A stretch of 52,277 nucleotides of DNA from JACQNR01 sp049515175 (GTDB lineage Bacteria > Acidobacteriota > Terriglobia > UBA7540): the NCBI GenBank assembly GCA_049515175.1, contig JBEKUI010000003.1, positions 1 to 52,277 of the forward strand, written 5' to 3'. The translations under genes were made by a program, and so were the position numbers. Position 1 is the stretch's first letter. The number at the start of each line of letters is the position of its first letter. Shown here one piece after another: positions 32,121 to 41,891 of this stretch. The notes beneath the pieces are model-generated. The model made no database searches, had not been told where the DNA came from, and saw only the letters and a list, made by a program, of their open reading frames with translations.

Positions 32121-33338
32121 TCAAAGTATTCCCACCGCCTGAAAAATCCCCAAATCCTTGTCGCCGCGGCCGGAGAGATTCACGACGATGATCTGCTCGC
32201 GGCGCATGGCGGGCGCGCGCTTCACGACCTCCGCCACGGCATGCGCCGATTCGAGCGCCGGGATGATCCCTTCCGTGCGCGCCAGCAGGCTCGCGGCCTC
32301 CAGCGCTTCCTGGTCGGCAACGTGAGTATACTCCGCGCGCTTCTGGCGATAGAGCGCCGAATGCTCGGGCCCCACGGCGGGGTAGTCGAGCCCCGCCGAA
32401 ACCGAATGGGTGCTGGCGATCAAGCCATCCGCGGTCTGCAGGACGTAGGTATAGGTCCCGTGCAGAACGCCCGGCTTGCCGCCGCTGAAGCGCGCGGCGT
32501 GCTCACCCAGGTTCAGGGAACGCCCGCCCGCCTCCACTCCCAACATCTTCACGCCCGCGTCGGGAATGAAATCATAGAACAGCCCGATAGAGTTGCTGCC
32601 GCCGCCCACGCAGGCCACCAGCAGATCGGGCAGCCGCCGCACCGTGGTGAGGATCTGCTCGCGCGTCTCCTGCCCGATCACGCGCTGGAATTCGCGTACC
32701 ATCAGCGGATAGGGATGAGGTCCGAGCACGGAGCCCATCAGGTAATGTGTGTTGGCGACGTTGGTCACCCAGTCGCGCATGCCCTCGTTGATGGCATCCT
32801 TGAGGGTCTTCGAGCCGGAGGCGACTCCCACCACTTCCGCGCCGAGCAGCTTCATGCGAAAGACGTTGGGCGCCTGGCGCGCCATGTCCTCTTCGCCCAT
32901 GTAAACGGTGCACTGCAATCCCAGCAGCGCCGCCACCGTCGCCGTCGCTACGCCGTGTTGCCCGGCGCCGGTTTCGGCGACAACGCGCGACTTCCCCATG
33001 CGCTGTGCGAGCAATCCCTGCCCCAGGCAGTTGTTGATTTTGTGCGCGCCGGTGTGCAGCAGGTCTTCGCGCTTGAGGTAAATCTGCGCGCCGCCCAGAC
33101 GCTCGGTGAGGCGTCGGGCGTGGAACAGGGGCGTGGGCCGCCCTGCGAAGTGGCGCAGCAGGCGGTTGAACTCAGTGTTAAAAGCCCCGTCGCGCCGCGC
33201 CGCCTCGAAAGCCTCTGTCAACTCCTCGACGGGATGCATCAGGGTCTCCGGGACGTACTGCCCCCCAAATTCCCCGAAGCGCCCGTGCGCGTCAGGCCAG
33301 GCCTGCGTAACCGATGCGTCGATATGCTGGTCAGTCAT
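32121..33338 (-). CDS. trpB: Tryptophan synthase beta chain
   Basis: 405 residues from the ATG at 33338. A pyridoxal-phosphate enzyme that joins indole and serine. The cofactor Lys is about residue 100 in LHTGAHKINN; AETGAGQHGVATAT carries the catalytic Glu; the phosphate loop is CVGGGSNSIG; SVSAGLDYPAVGPEHS is the C-terminal core. The N-terminal GRFGEFGGQYVPETLM is diagnostic of TrpB1. It follows trpF by 130 nt containing an AGCGATTT-type repeat, and precedes trpA. Confidence 0.97.
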   Translation of the reverse strand: MTDQHIDASVTQAWPDAHGRFGEFGGQYVPETLMHPVEELTEAFEAARRDGAFNTEFNRLLRHFAGRPTPLFHARRLTERLGGAQIYLKREDLLHTGAHKINNCLGQGLLAQRMGKSRVVAETGAGQHGVATATVAALLGLQCTVYMGEEDMARQAPNVFRMKLLGAEVVGVASGSKTLKDAINEGMRDWVTNVANTHYLMGSVLGPHPYPLMVREFQRVIGQETREQILTTVRRLPDLLVACVGGGSNSIGLFYDFIPDAGVKMLGVEAGGRSLNLGEHAARFSGGKPGVLHGTYTYVLQTADGLIASTHSVSAGLDYPAVGPEHSALYRQKRAEYTHVADQEALEAASLLARTEGIIPALESAHAVAEVVKRAPAMRREQIIVVNLSGRGDKDLGIFQAVGIL

Positions 33339-33380
33339 CCACAAACTCGCGATCTGTGCCGGCGGAACGAATTGCGTGAT

Positions 33381-33404
33381 CTAGCGATTTAGTGATTTAG
33401 CGAT
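33381..33404. repeat. Tandem octamer TTAGCGAT x3
   Basis: CTAGCGAT, TTAGTGAT, TTAGCGAT in 8-nt register in the trpF-trpB gap. It belongs with the other short-period intergenic repeats of this window. Confidence 0.7.
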
Positions 33405-33468
33405 TGAACCACTAAAGCGCTGAGACCATCCTCCGAGATTCCATGCACTCAATGGCTCAATCAGCCGA

Positions 33469-34092
33469 TCACTCAATTTCCTTGACCGCCGAGAAAAACG
33501 CCCGCAGCTTCCCGGGATCCTTCACGCCGGGAGACGATTCCACTCCGCTCGCCACATCGACGGCGAAGGGGCGCGCAGCGCGGATCGCCTGGCCGACGTT
33601 TTCGGGCGCCAGCCCGCCCGCCAGAATTATCCTACCGTAGCGGCCGGCTTCCCGCGCCACATTCCAGTCAAAGGTCTTCCCCGTACCGCCGAGCAACTGG
33701 GGGTCGAAGCCGTCGAGCAGATAGGTGCTCGCTTTCAAGGCGCCAAGTTCCGCAGCTTGAAAGTGCGCGTGCACTGAAACCGCCACAATCAACGGATATT
33801 GCTCAAGCAACCGGCCGAGGTCGGGCAATCGCGGCCCTCGCACTTGAACGGCATTCACACCCGCCTCGCGGGCAGCCGACAAGATTCGATCGGTGTCGGG
33901 CTCGTCCGCGAAGACGCCGACGGACATCACGAACGGCGGAAGGCGGCGAGTGATCTCCCGAGCCGACGCAGGCGTGATGTAGCGCGGCGAGGGCGCGTAG
34001 AAATTGAATCCCAGCGCCGCCGCGCCCAGCTCCACGGCGAGCTCGGCGTCTTCGGGTCGGGTGACTCCGCAGATTTTGACTCGCGTCGGCAT
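33469..34092 (-). CDS. trpF: Phosphoribosylanthranilate isomerase
   Basis: 207 residues from the ATG at 34092. A barrel enzyme of tryptophan synthesis. Catalytic Cys8 (RVKICGVTRPEDAE) and Asp127 (YLLDGFDPQ) are present, as are Arg37 (SPRYIT), GGTGKTFDWNVA, IILAGGLAPENV and the C-terminal VDVASGVESSPGVKD. Unusual: the usual QLHG motif reads QVRG (85 is Arg), so the normally conserved His is missing. No strong ribosome site is visible. Confidence 0.94.
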   Translation of the reverse strand: MPTRVKICGVTRPEDAELAVELGAAALGFNFYAPSPRYITPASAREITRRLPPFVMSVGVFADEPDTDRILSAAREAGVNAVQVRGPRLPDLGRLLEQYPLIVAVSVHAHFQAAELGALKASTYLLDGFDPQLLGGTGKTFDWNVAREAGRYGRIILAGGLAPENVGQAIRAARPFAVDVASGVESSPGVKDPGKLRAFFSAVKEIE

Positions 34093-34210
34093 AGCGATTT
34101 TGAATTGGCGATCAGTAATTCGTGGCCCCACCCCTCATTGGGCGGGCCGGAATCTCCACCCCAAACCTTTCGTCCGATCCTCGTCTCCCTGTCCTTGGCC
34201 CCATCTGGGC

Positions 34211-35020
34211 TCAGACACGCGCGCGAGGCGCAACGGAAGCCAGGGACAGTAAATCCGCCAGCGCGCTTGCCGGATCGGCTTCGGTCATGAACCGCTCGCC
34301 AATCAGAACAGCATCAAATCCTGCCGCGGATAATCGCTTCAAGTCATCCGCCGTCCTGATCCCGCTCTCGCTCACCGCCGGGCACGTGGCAGGAATCTTC
34401 TCCCGCAGCCGGAAGGACGTTTCCAGATCGACTTCCAGCGTCTTCAGGTTGCGATTGTTCACACCGACGATGCGGGCGCCGGCGTCCAGGGCGCCCTGCA
34501 ATTCCTCCACGCTGTGGACCTCCACCAGCGCCGCGAGCTTCAGGTTTTGGCTCAGCTCGATCAGGCGCGGCAGTTCGCCCGCCCCAAGCGCCGCCACGAT
34601 CAGCAAAACCGCGTCGGCGCCCGCCGCCGCCGCTTCGTAAACCTGGTAATCCTCAATGACAAAGTCTTTGCGCAGCACGGGGAGCGCCACCGCCGCGCGC
34701 GCCTGGCACAGGTCCTCGAGCGAGCCCGAGAAAAAATCCTCCTCGGTGAGCACGGAGAGAGCGGCCGCGCCTGCCGCTTCGTAGCCTCGGGCGATTTCCG
34801 CCGGCCGGAAATCCACGCGCAACACACCGCGCGAGGGCGAAGCGCGCTTCAGTTCGGCGATGACGCGGAGCGCGGGCCCGCGGAGCGCTTCGGCGAAATC
34901 ACGGAGATCGGACCGCGCCTCGGCCCCGCGTTGCAGCTCGCTGAGAGGCACTCGCGCCCGCGATGCATCGAGACGCCGCCGCCGCGCGACGAGAATCTGG
35001 TCGAGAACCGTTGACTCCAA
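34211..35020 (-). CDS. trpC: Indole-3-glycerol phosphate synthase
   Basis: 269 residues from a TTG at 35020 with AGAGGTGG 5-8 nt upstream; a GTG 63 nt further out is possible but would add low-complexity sequence. The enzyme closes the indole ring. Substrate and catalytic residues are in LRVIAELKRASPSRG (Lys), LTEEDFFSGSLEDL, PVLRKDFVIEDYQVYEA (Lys), LVEVHSVEELQGAL (Glu), VGVNNRNLKTLEVD and ESGIRTADDL. It is first in the trp/aro/tyr transcript, with a promoter at 35124-35153 and a leader of about 97 nt that is GC-rich and can fold but has no visible Trp-codon leader peptide. Confidence 0.94.
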   Translation of the reverse strand: MESTVLDQILVARRRRLDASRARVPLSELQRGAEARSDLRDFAEALRGPALRVIAELKRASPSRGVLRVDFRPAEIARGYEAAGAAALSVLTEEDFFSGSLEDLCQARAAVALPVLRKDFVIEDYQVYEAAAAGADAVLLIVAALGAGELPRLIELSQNLKLAALVEVHSVEELQGALDAGARIVGVNNRNLKTLEVDLETSFRLREKIPATCPAVSESGIRTADDLKRLSAAGFDAVLIGERFMTEADPASALADLLSLASVAPRARV

Positions 35021-35123
35021 ACCGCCACCTCTGCCCAACCCGCCGCGAGCGGCGCGCCGCGCCCCGGGCGCTCCAGCGAGCACCGCCCCTCAGGCCCTTC
35101 CCGGCCCGAAGGGGTAATCCTGT

Positions 35124-35153
35124 AATCTAATCGTCGGTGAAACCCGAAGTCAA
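35124..35153 (-). promoter_or_regulatory. Sigma-70-type promoter of the trp/aro/tyr operon
   Basis: Minus strand TTGACT (35153-35148), an 18-nt spacer and TAGATT (35129-35124). Start near 35117. It is divergent from the uvrA promoter. Confidence 0.55.
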
Positions 35154-35170
35154 GGATGGTCGGGGCGCGC

Positions 35171-35200
35171 TTGACGCTCTTGTGGGCGGTCGCGTAGCAT
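35171..35200 (+). promoter_or_regulatory. Sigma-70-type promoter of uvrA
   Basis: TTGACG (35171-35176), an 18-nt spacer and TAGCAT (35195-35200); start near 35207 with a 42-nt leader. No LexA-type box is obvious. Confidence 0.5.
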
Positions 35201-35248
35201 GGTGGTTTGGGTTTCTCTCGAAATTTCTCGCTTTAGATCGCAGGGCGA

Positions 35249-38062
<2,814 letters not shown>

Positions 38063-38109
38063 TCGTGGTCCTTCGCGCCTGTGCGTCTCTGCGTGAGTCG
38101 GATTCATCC

Positions 38110-38169
38110 ATGACCGACAATCAATTCTCCAGGCAGATCGTGGAAGTGGCTCACAAGATTCACAGCTGA
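38110..38169 (+). pseudogene. Remnant of a GxxExxY-type gene (N-terminus only)
   Basis: ATG at 38110 opens MTDNQFSRQIVEVAHKIHS and then hits a stop. This matches the start of GxxExxY proteins (PD-(D/E)XK-like, typically ...LSRxIIxAAxEVHxxLGPGLLE), ending exactly where LGPGLLESxYE should follow. The rest (to 38282) shows no continuation. Just upstream is GTGCGTCTCTGCGTGAG (38081-38097), a short repeated phrase of the kind I recall beside such genes in other bacteria. Family assignment rests on 19 residues. Confidence 0.45.
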
Positions 38170-38282
38170 GCTGATCAGAAACGGGAAGACGAGAATCGGA
38201 AATCGACTGCCGGAGTGAGACTCATGCCAAGGCGCATAGGCGCATCCAGGAAAGTCAGGCAGAGAAGCATCAGCATCGTTTG

Positions 38283-39107
38283 ATGGAACCGTCGACGGAC
38301 AACACGCCGCTCGCGGGGATGATTGACCCCGAAGCCGCCGAGGGTCAAGGCTCGTTAAGTTTGTCTTCCCCCTGGACGACGCGCAATTTAGTGGTGCTTC
38401 TGGGCTGCGGCCTGCTGGCGCTGGTGGCTGCCAATTTCCTGACCCTCGCCGGCTTCATGCTCCTGCAGCCGCTGGCGAAGTGGAAGAGTCACCCCGAGGC
38501 GCTGCGCGACAATCCTTTCTTTCTGCTCAGCCTGCAAATGGTGTTTCACGCCCTGGTTCTGGGGGTCATCTATCTATTTCTGGTCGTGAACCACGGACTC
38601 CCTTTCTGGGATGCGCTCAAATGGCGGCGACCGACGGCTCGCCTGGTGCGCCTCTGCATCCTGGGAGGCGTCGCCCTGGCCTTGCTCGTCGAACTCGCCC
38701 CGCCGCTTCTGCCCGACCGCAGCGACTTTCCCTTGCAGCGGATGTTCAGCTCGCCCCAGGCAGCCTACGCCATCGGTGTCTTCGCCATCCTGATCGCGCC
38801 GTTTATGGAGGAGCTGATCTTTCGCGGCGTGCTTTTCCGTTTCTTTGAGGATCTCGTGGGCTGGCGCTTTGCGATTGCCGGCACGGGATTGCTTTTCGCC
38901 GGCCTGCACCTCTCCGAATACTGGGGAGCGTGGAATCACGTCTTGCTGATCTGCATCGTCGGGCTGGCCTTCTCTCTCACCCGCGGCCTGACGGGTTCGC
39001 TCGCGCCCAGCGTAATTCTCCATACCGCTTACAACGCCGCGCTCATGGTGGGACTCTACTTACAGACGGACCAGTTCCGAGCCATCCCCCACAGTCTCGC
39101 GCCCTGA
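38283..39107 (+). CDS. CPBP-family intramembrane metalloprotease (CAAX-like)
   Basis: 274 residues with about eight membrane helices. The CPBP/Abi motifs are intact: APFMEELIFRGVLFRFF (EExxxR), LLFAGLHLSEYWG (His after FAGLH), and VILHTAYNAALM (HxxxN). Bacterial members are glutamic-type intramembrane proteases, some linked to bacteriocin immunity; specificity is unknown. I took the ATG at 38283 (a TTG lies at 38280); neither has a good ribosome site. The gene sits 175 nt after uvrA past the GxxExxY remnant. Confidence 0.92.
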   Translation: MEPSTDNTPLAGMIDPEAAEGQGSLSLSSPWTTRNLVVLLGCGLLALVAANFLTLAGFMLLQPLAKWKSHPEALRDNPFFLLSLQMVFHALVLGVIYLFLVVNHGLPFWDALKWRRPTARLVRLCILGGVALALLVELAPPLLPDRSDFPLQRMFSSPQAAYAIGVFAILIAPFMEELIFRGVLFRFFEDLVGWRFAIAGTGLLFAGLHLSEYWGAWNHVLLICIVGLAFSLTRGLTGSLAPSVILHTAYNAALMVGLYLQTDQFRAIPHSLAP

Positions 39108-39195
39108 AAGGACTCCCGGTGTTTCCCTGGGCCTCAGCTTGAACGGCCTTTCCCGCCCCCTGGTCCCTGATTCCGTGCTGGCGGGCACCGAGGCG

Positions 39196-39204
39196 TGGTA
39201 GAAT
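39196..39204 (+). promoter_or_regulatory. Extended -10 promoter immediately before the NagX-like gene
   Basis: TGGTAGAAT with only 8 nt to the ATG at 39213. Initiation 6-9 nt downstream would produce a leaderless or near-leaderless mRNA. There is no good -35 and no ribosome site. Confidence 0.4.
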
Positions 39205-39212
39205 CCCGCGCT

Positions 39213-40331
39213 ATGTCAGCCACAGCGACCACGATCGAACCGCCCCAGGTGGGAACCTCCGGACTTCCGCGCACGGCGGCCGGGGAGCGCTCGGTGGCGC
39301 TCGACGCCTTCCGCGGCTTCATCATGTTTACGCTGGCCTCACACGGCTTCGGGTTCAACGCCCTACAGCACGATCCCAACTGGGGCCGGATCGCCTCCTG
39401 GTTCGAGCATGTGGATTGGACGGGCGGAGTCTTCTGGGACATGATCCAGCCTTCCTTCATGTTCATGGTGGGCGTGGCGATGCCCTTTGCTCTGGCCGCC
39501 CGCGCGGCACGGGGCGCAACGCGGCGCGACAACCTCAAGCACGTGGCGAGCCGGGCCATCAAGCTCCTCTTGCTGAGCAATTTCCTGACAATTGCCTCCG
39601 AACAGGTGTTCCAGTTCCAGCTCATCAACGTCCTGGCCCAGATGGCGTTCACGTATTTCCTTACTTACCTGATCATCCAGATGAAATTCCGCTGGCAGGT
39701 GGCGGCCGCAGCGGGGCTCTTGGTTTTCCACAGCGCTTTGTTCTTCATCTTTCCGGGACCGGAAGGACCCTTCTCCAAGGAAGGGAACATCGGGCAGGTT
39801 ATCGACAAGTTTATCCTGGGGCGAAATTACTCTGAATACTATCTCACCATCAATTTCATCTGCAGCACGGTCACGACGCTCTTCGGAGCCTGGGTGGGCA
39901 TGCTTTTGCGCACGGAGAAACCCATGGCGGAGAAGCTGCGGACTCTCGCCATCTCGGCGGTCGCCGCCTTCGCCGGCGGACTGGCGCTTTCGCTGGTCAT
40001 TCCCAACGTCAAACACATCTGGACGGCCTCCTGGACGCTTTACAGCACCGGCTGGGTCCTGCTCATGATGCTGGCCTTTATCCTGCTCATCGACGTGGCG
40101 GGTTACAAGCGCGTCGCGTTCCCCCTCGTGGTGGTGGGGATGAACTCCATTTTCATTTATTCTTGCAGCTACCTGGCTCGCGGGTCCATGGATCACATGG
40201 TGCGCGCCTTCACCGGCGGCTACCAATTCATCGGCGCGCTCGCCCCCGTCGCCCAGCACTGCACCATCATGCTCGTCCTCTGGTATCTCTGCTACTGGCT
40301 CTACAAGCACAAGATCTTCATCAAACTTTGA
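39213..40331 (+). CDS. NagX/HGSNAT-like membrane acyltransferase
   Basis: 372 residues with ten or so membrane helices. The N-terminal ERSVALDAFRGFIMFTL is the hallmark of the DUF5009/HGSNAT-like acyltransferase family, related to heparan-alpha-glucosaminide N-acetyltransferase and bacterial NagX. Other family features: FDHVxW-like WFEHVDWTGGVFWDMIQPSF, MFMVGVAMPFAL, TLYSTGWVLLMMLAFILLID and NSIFIYSCSYLARG. The His in the FEHVDW region is the candidate acetyl carrier. It would move acetyl groups across the inner membrane onto amino sugars. It likely has its own promoter with almost no leader. Confidence 0.9.
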   Translation: MSATATTIEPPQVGTSGLPRTAAGERSVALDAFRGFIMFTLASHGFGFNALQHDPNWGRIASWFEHVDWTGGVFWDMIQPSFMFMVGVAMPFALAARAARGATRRDNLKHVASRAIKLLLLSNFLTIASEQVFQFQLINVLAQMAFTYFLTYLIIQMKFRWQVAAAAGLLVFHSALFFIFPGPEGPFSKEGNIGQVIDKFILGRNYSEYYLTINFICSTVTTLFGAWVGMLLRTEKPMAEKLRTLAISAVAAFAGGLALSLVIPNVKHIWTASWTLYSTGWVLLMMLAFILLIDVAGYKRVAFPLVVVGMNSIFIYSCSYLARGSMDHMVRAFTGGYQFIGALAPVAQHCTIMLVLWYLCYWLYKHKIFIKL

Positions 40332-40335
40332 GTTC

Positions 40336-40363
40336 GAAACTGGAAACTGGAAAATTGAATTTG
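40336..40363. repeat. Tandem heptamer GAAACTG (four units, last two decayed)
   Basis: GAAACTG, GAAACTG, GAAAATT, GAATTTG in 7-nt register just after the NagX-like stop codon. Confidence 0.65.
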
Positions 40364-40436
40364 GCTGGTTGGTGCAGACCTTCGCGCCCGCCACCCGGGC
40401 ATGGCGCCCACCCGCCCGCCGAACTGAGGCTTTGCG

Positions 40437-40454
40437 CCCGTCGGCAAAGACGGG
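40437..40454. terminator. Hairpin between convergent genes
   Basis: CCCGTC, GGCAAA, GACGGG: a 6-bp stem and 6-nt loop between the NagX-like gene and the response regulator. No T tract; it could serve either side as a transcript end. Confidence 0.3.
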
Positions 40455-40496
40455 TATGGAACGGTCGCCACAAACGCGGAGGCTCAGGAGCGTGCC

Positions 40497-41891
40497 CTAG
40501 TTTTCGCGGCGGCGCTTGATGTCGATCTGAAGGCGCTTGATTTTCTGGTTGAGCGTGGAGAGGGGAATCTTGAATTTTTCGGCGGCTTCGGTCTGGCTCC
40601 AACCGGTTCGCGAGAGCATCTCGAGGATGACCCGCCGCTCATAGGATTCGATAATGTCAAAAAGCGAACGCCCCTCCATGTCCTGCAAAGTGAGCGCGGA
40701 ACTGGGGTGTGAGCCGTTGGAGGAGAGCTGTTCGGGCAGCAGGTCGGGAGTGAGTTCCGGCGCCGAGGAGAGAACCACGGCGCGCTCCACGGCGTTTTCG
40801 AGCTCACGCACGTTTCCCGGCCAGTCGTAATCCATCATCAGCCGCATCGCCTCGGGAGTGAAGTGCAGCCCGCGCCGCTTGTTCTCCTCCTCGAATTTCT
40901 CCAGGAAATGTTCGGCAAGGAGCGGAATATCTTCCTTGCGCTCGCGCAGCAGGGGCAAGGGGATGGTAATGACGTTCAGCCGGTAGTAGAGGTCTTCGCG
41001 GAATTTATTCTCCTGTACGAGCCTTCTCAAGTCGGCATTGGTGGCGGCGAGAATTCGGACGTCCACCTTGATGGTTTCGGTGCCGCCCAGGCGCATGAAT
41101 TCGCGCTCCTGGATGACGCGCAGCAGCTTCGTCTGCGTCTCCACTCCCACCGTGCCGATCTCATCGAAGAAGATGGTGCCCTGATCGGCCACCTCAAAGA
41201 GGCCGCGCTTGGTGGCGATGGCGGAGGTAAAGGCGCCTTTGACGTGGCCGAACAAGATGCTTTCGAGCAGGTCCACCGGCATCGAGCCGGTGTTGACGGG
41301 GACAAAGGGCCGGTCGGCGCGCGGGCTGGTGGCGTGAATCGTTTTGGCGACCAGCTCCTTCCCCGTGCCGCTCTCGCCCGCGATGAGCACGGTGGCCCGG
41401 CTGGGCGCCACCTGGGTAATCAGGTCGAAGACCTTCTGCATCTTTTCGCTCTTGCCGATGATGTTGGGCAGACCGAAACGCTTCAGGGCGCGCCGGAGCT
41501 GAACGTTCTCAACCTGCAGGCGGGACTTGTCGAGCGCGTTGCGAACCTCGAGCAGCAGCTTGTCGTTGTCCCAGGGCTTGGTGATGTAGCTCTCGGCTCC
41601 TTCGCGGGAGGCTTGGAAAGCCATCTGGCTGGAGTCGTAGGCGGTGATCATGATGACGCCCACGTCCGGGCTCTCGCGGCGCAGGATTTTGAGCACTTCC
41701 AGTCCATTGCGGTCGGGAAGGCTGATGTCGAGCAGCACGAGGTCAAAGACCCCTTCGTTGACCTTATTCAGGCCGTCCTCGGCGGTGGGCGAGGTCGCAA
41801 CCCGGTAGCCTTCCACTCCCAGGAGTTGTTCCAGGCTTTCCCGGATTTCCTGCTCGTCGTCAATAATGAGGACGGAACCTTTAGCCGACAT
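40497..41891 (-). CDS. Sigma-54-dependent response regulator (NtrC family)
   Basis: 464 residues. Receiver domain 1-120: acidic pair D11-D12, phospho-accepting D55 (LVLLDISLPD), K105 (YITKPW). AAA+ domain about 140-375: Walker A GESGTGKE (172-179), Walker B TIFFDEI (239-245), arginine-finger segment FREDLYYRLN, and GNVRELEN. The sigma-54 contact loop reads GAFTSA (219-224) instead of GAFTGA, which is unusual. The C-terminal helix-turn-helix is WSQTEAAEKFKIPLSTLNQK. Its start lies 11 nt inside the histidine kinase gene, so the two are translationally coupled. It should turn on sigma-54 promoters, possibly its own operon's (44759-44773). Confidence 0.96.
   Translation of the reverse strand: MSAKGSVLIIDDEQEIRESLEQLLGVEGYRVATSPTAEDGLNKVNEGVFDLVLLDISLPDRNGLEVLKILRRESPDVGVIMITAYDSSQMAFQASREGAESYITKPWDNDKLLLEVRNALDKSRLQVENVQLRRALKRFGLPNIIGKSEKMQKVFDLITQVAPSRATVLIAGESGTGKELVAKTIHATSPRADRPFVPVNTGSMPVDLLESILFGHVKGAFTSAIATKRGLFEVADQGTIFFDEIGTVGVETQTKLLRVIQEREFMRLGGTETIKVDVRILAATNADLRRLVQENKFREDLYYRLNVITIPLPLLRERKEDIPLLAEHFLEKFEEENKRRGLHFTPEAMRLMMDYDWPGNVRELENAVERAVVLSSAPELTPDLLPEQLSSNGSHPSSALTLQDMEGRSLFDIIESYERRVILEMLSRTGWSQTEAAEKFKIPLSTLNQKIKRLQIDIKRRREN

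Noticed and set aside
31725..33392. A 555-codon open frame opposite trpA and trpB
   Set aside because: It crosses two clear genes and their gap. Its composition is that of an antisense frame.
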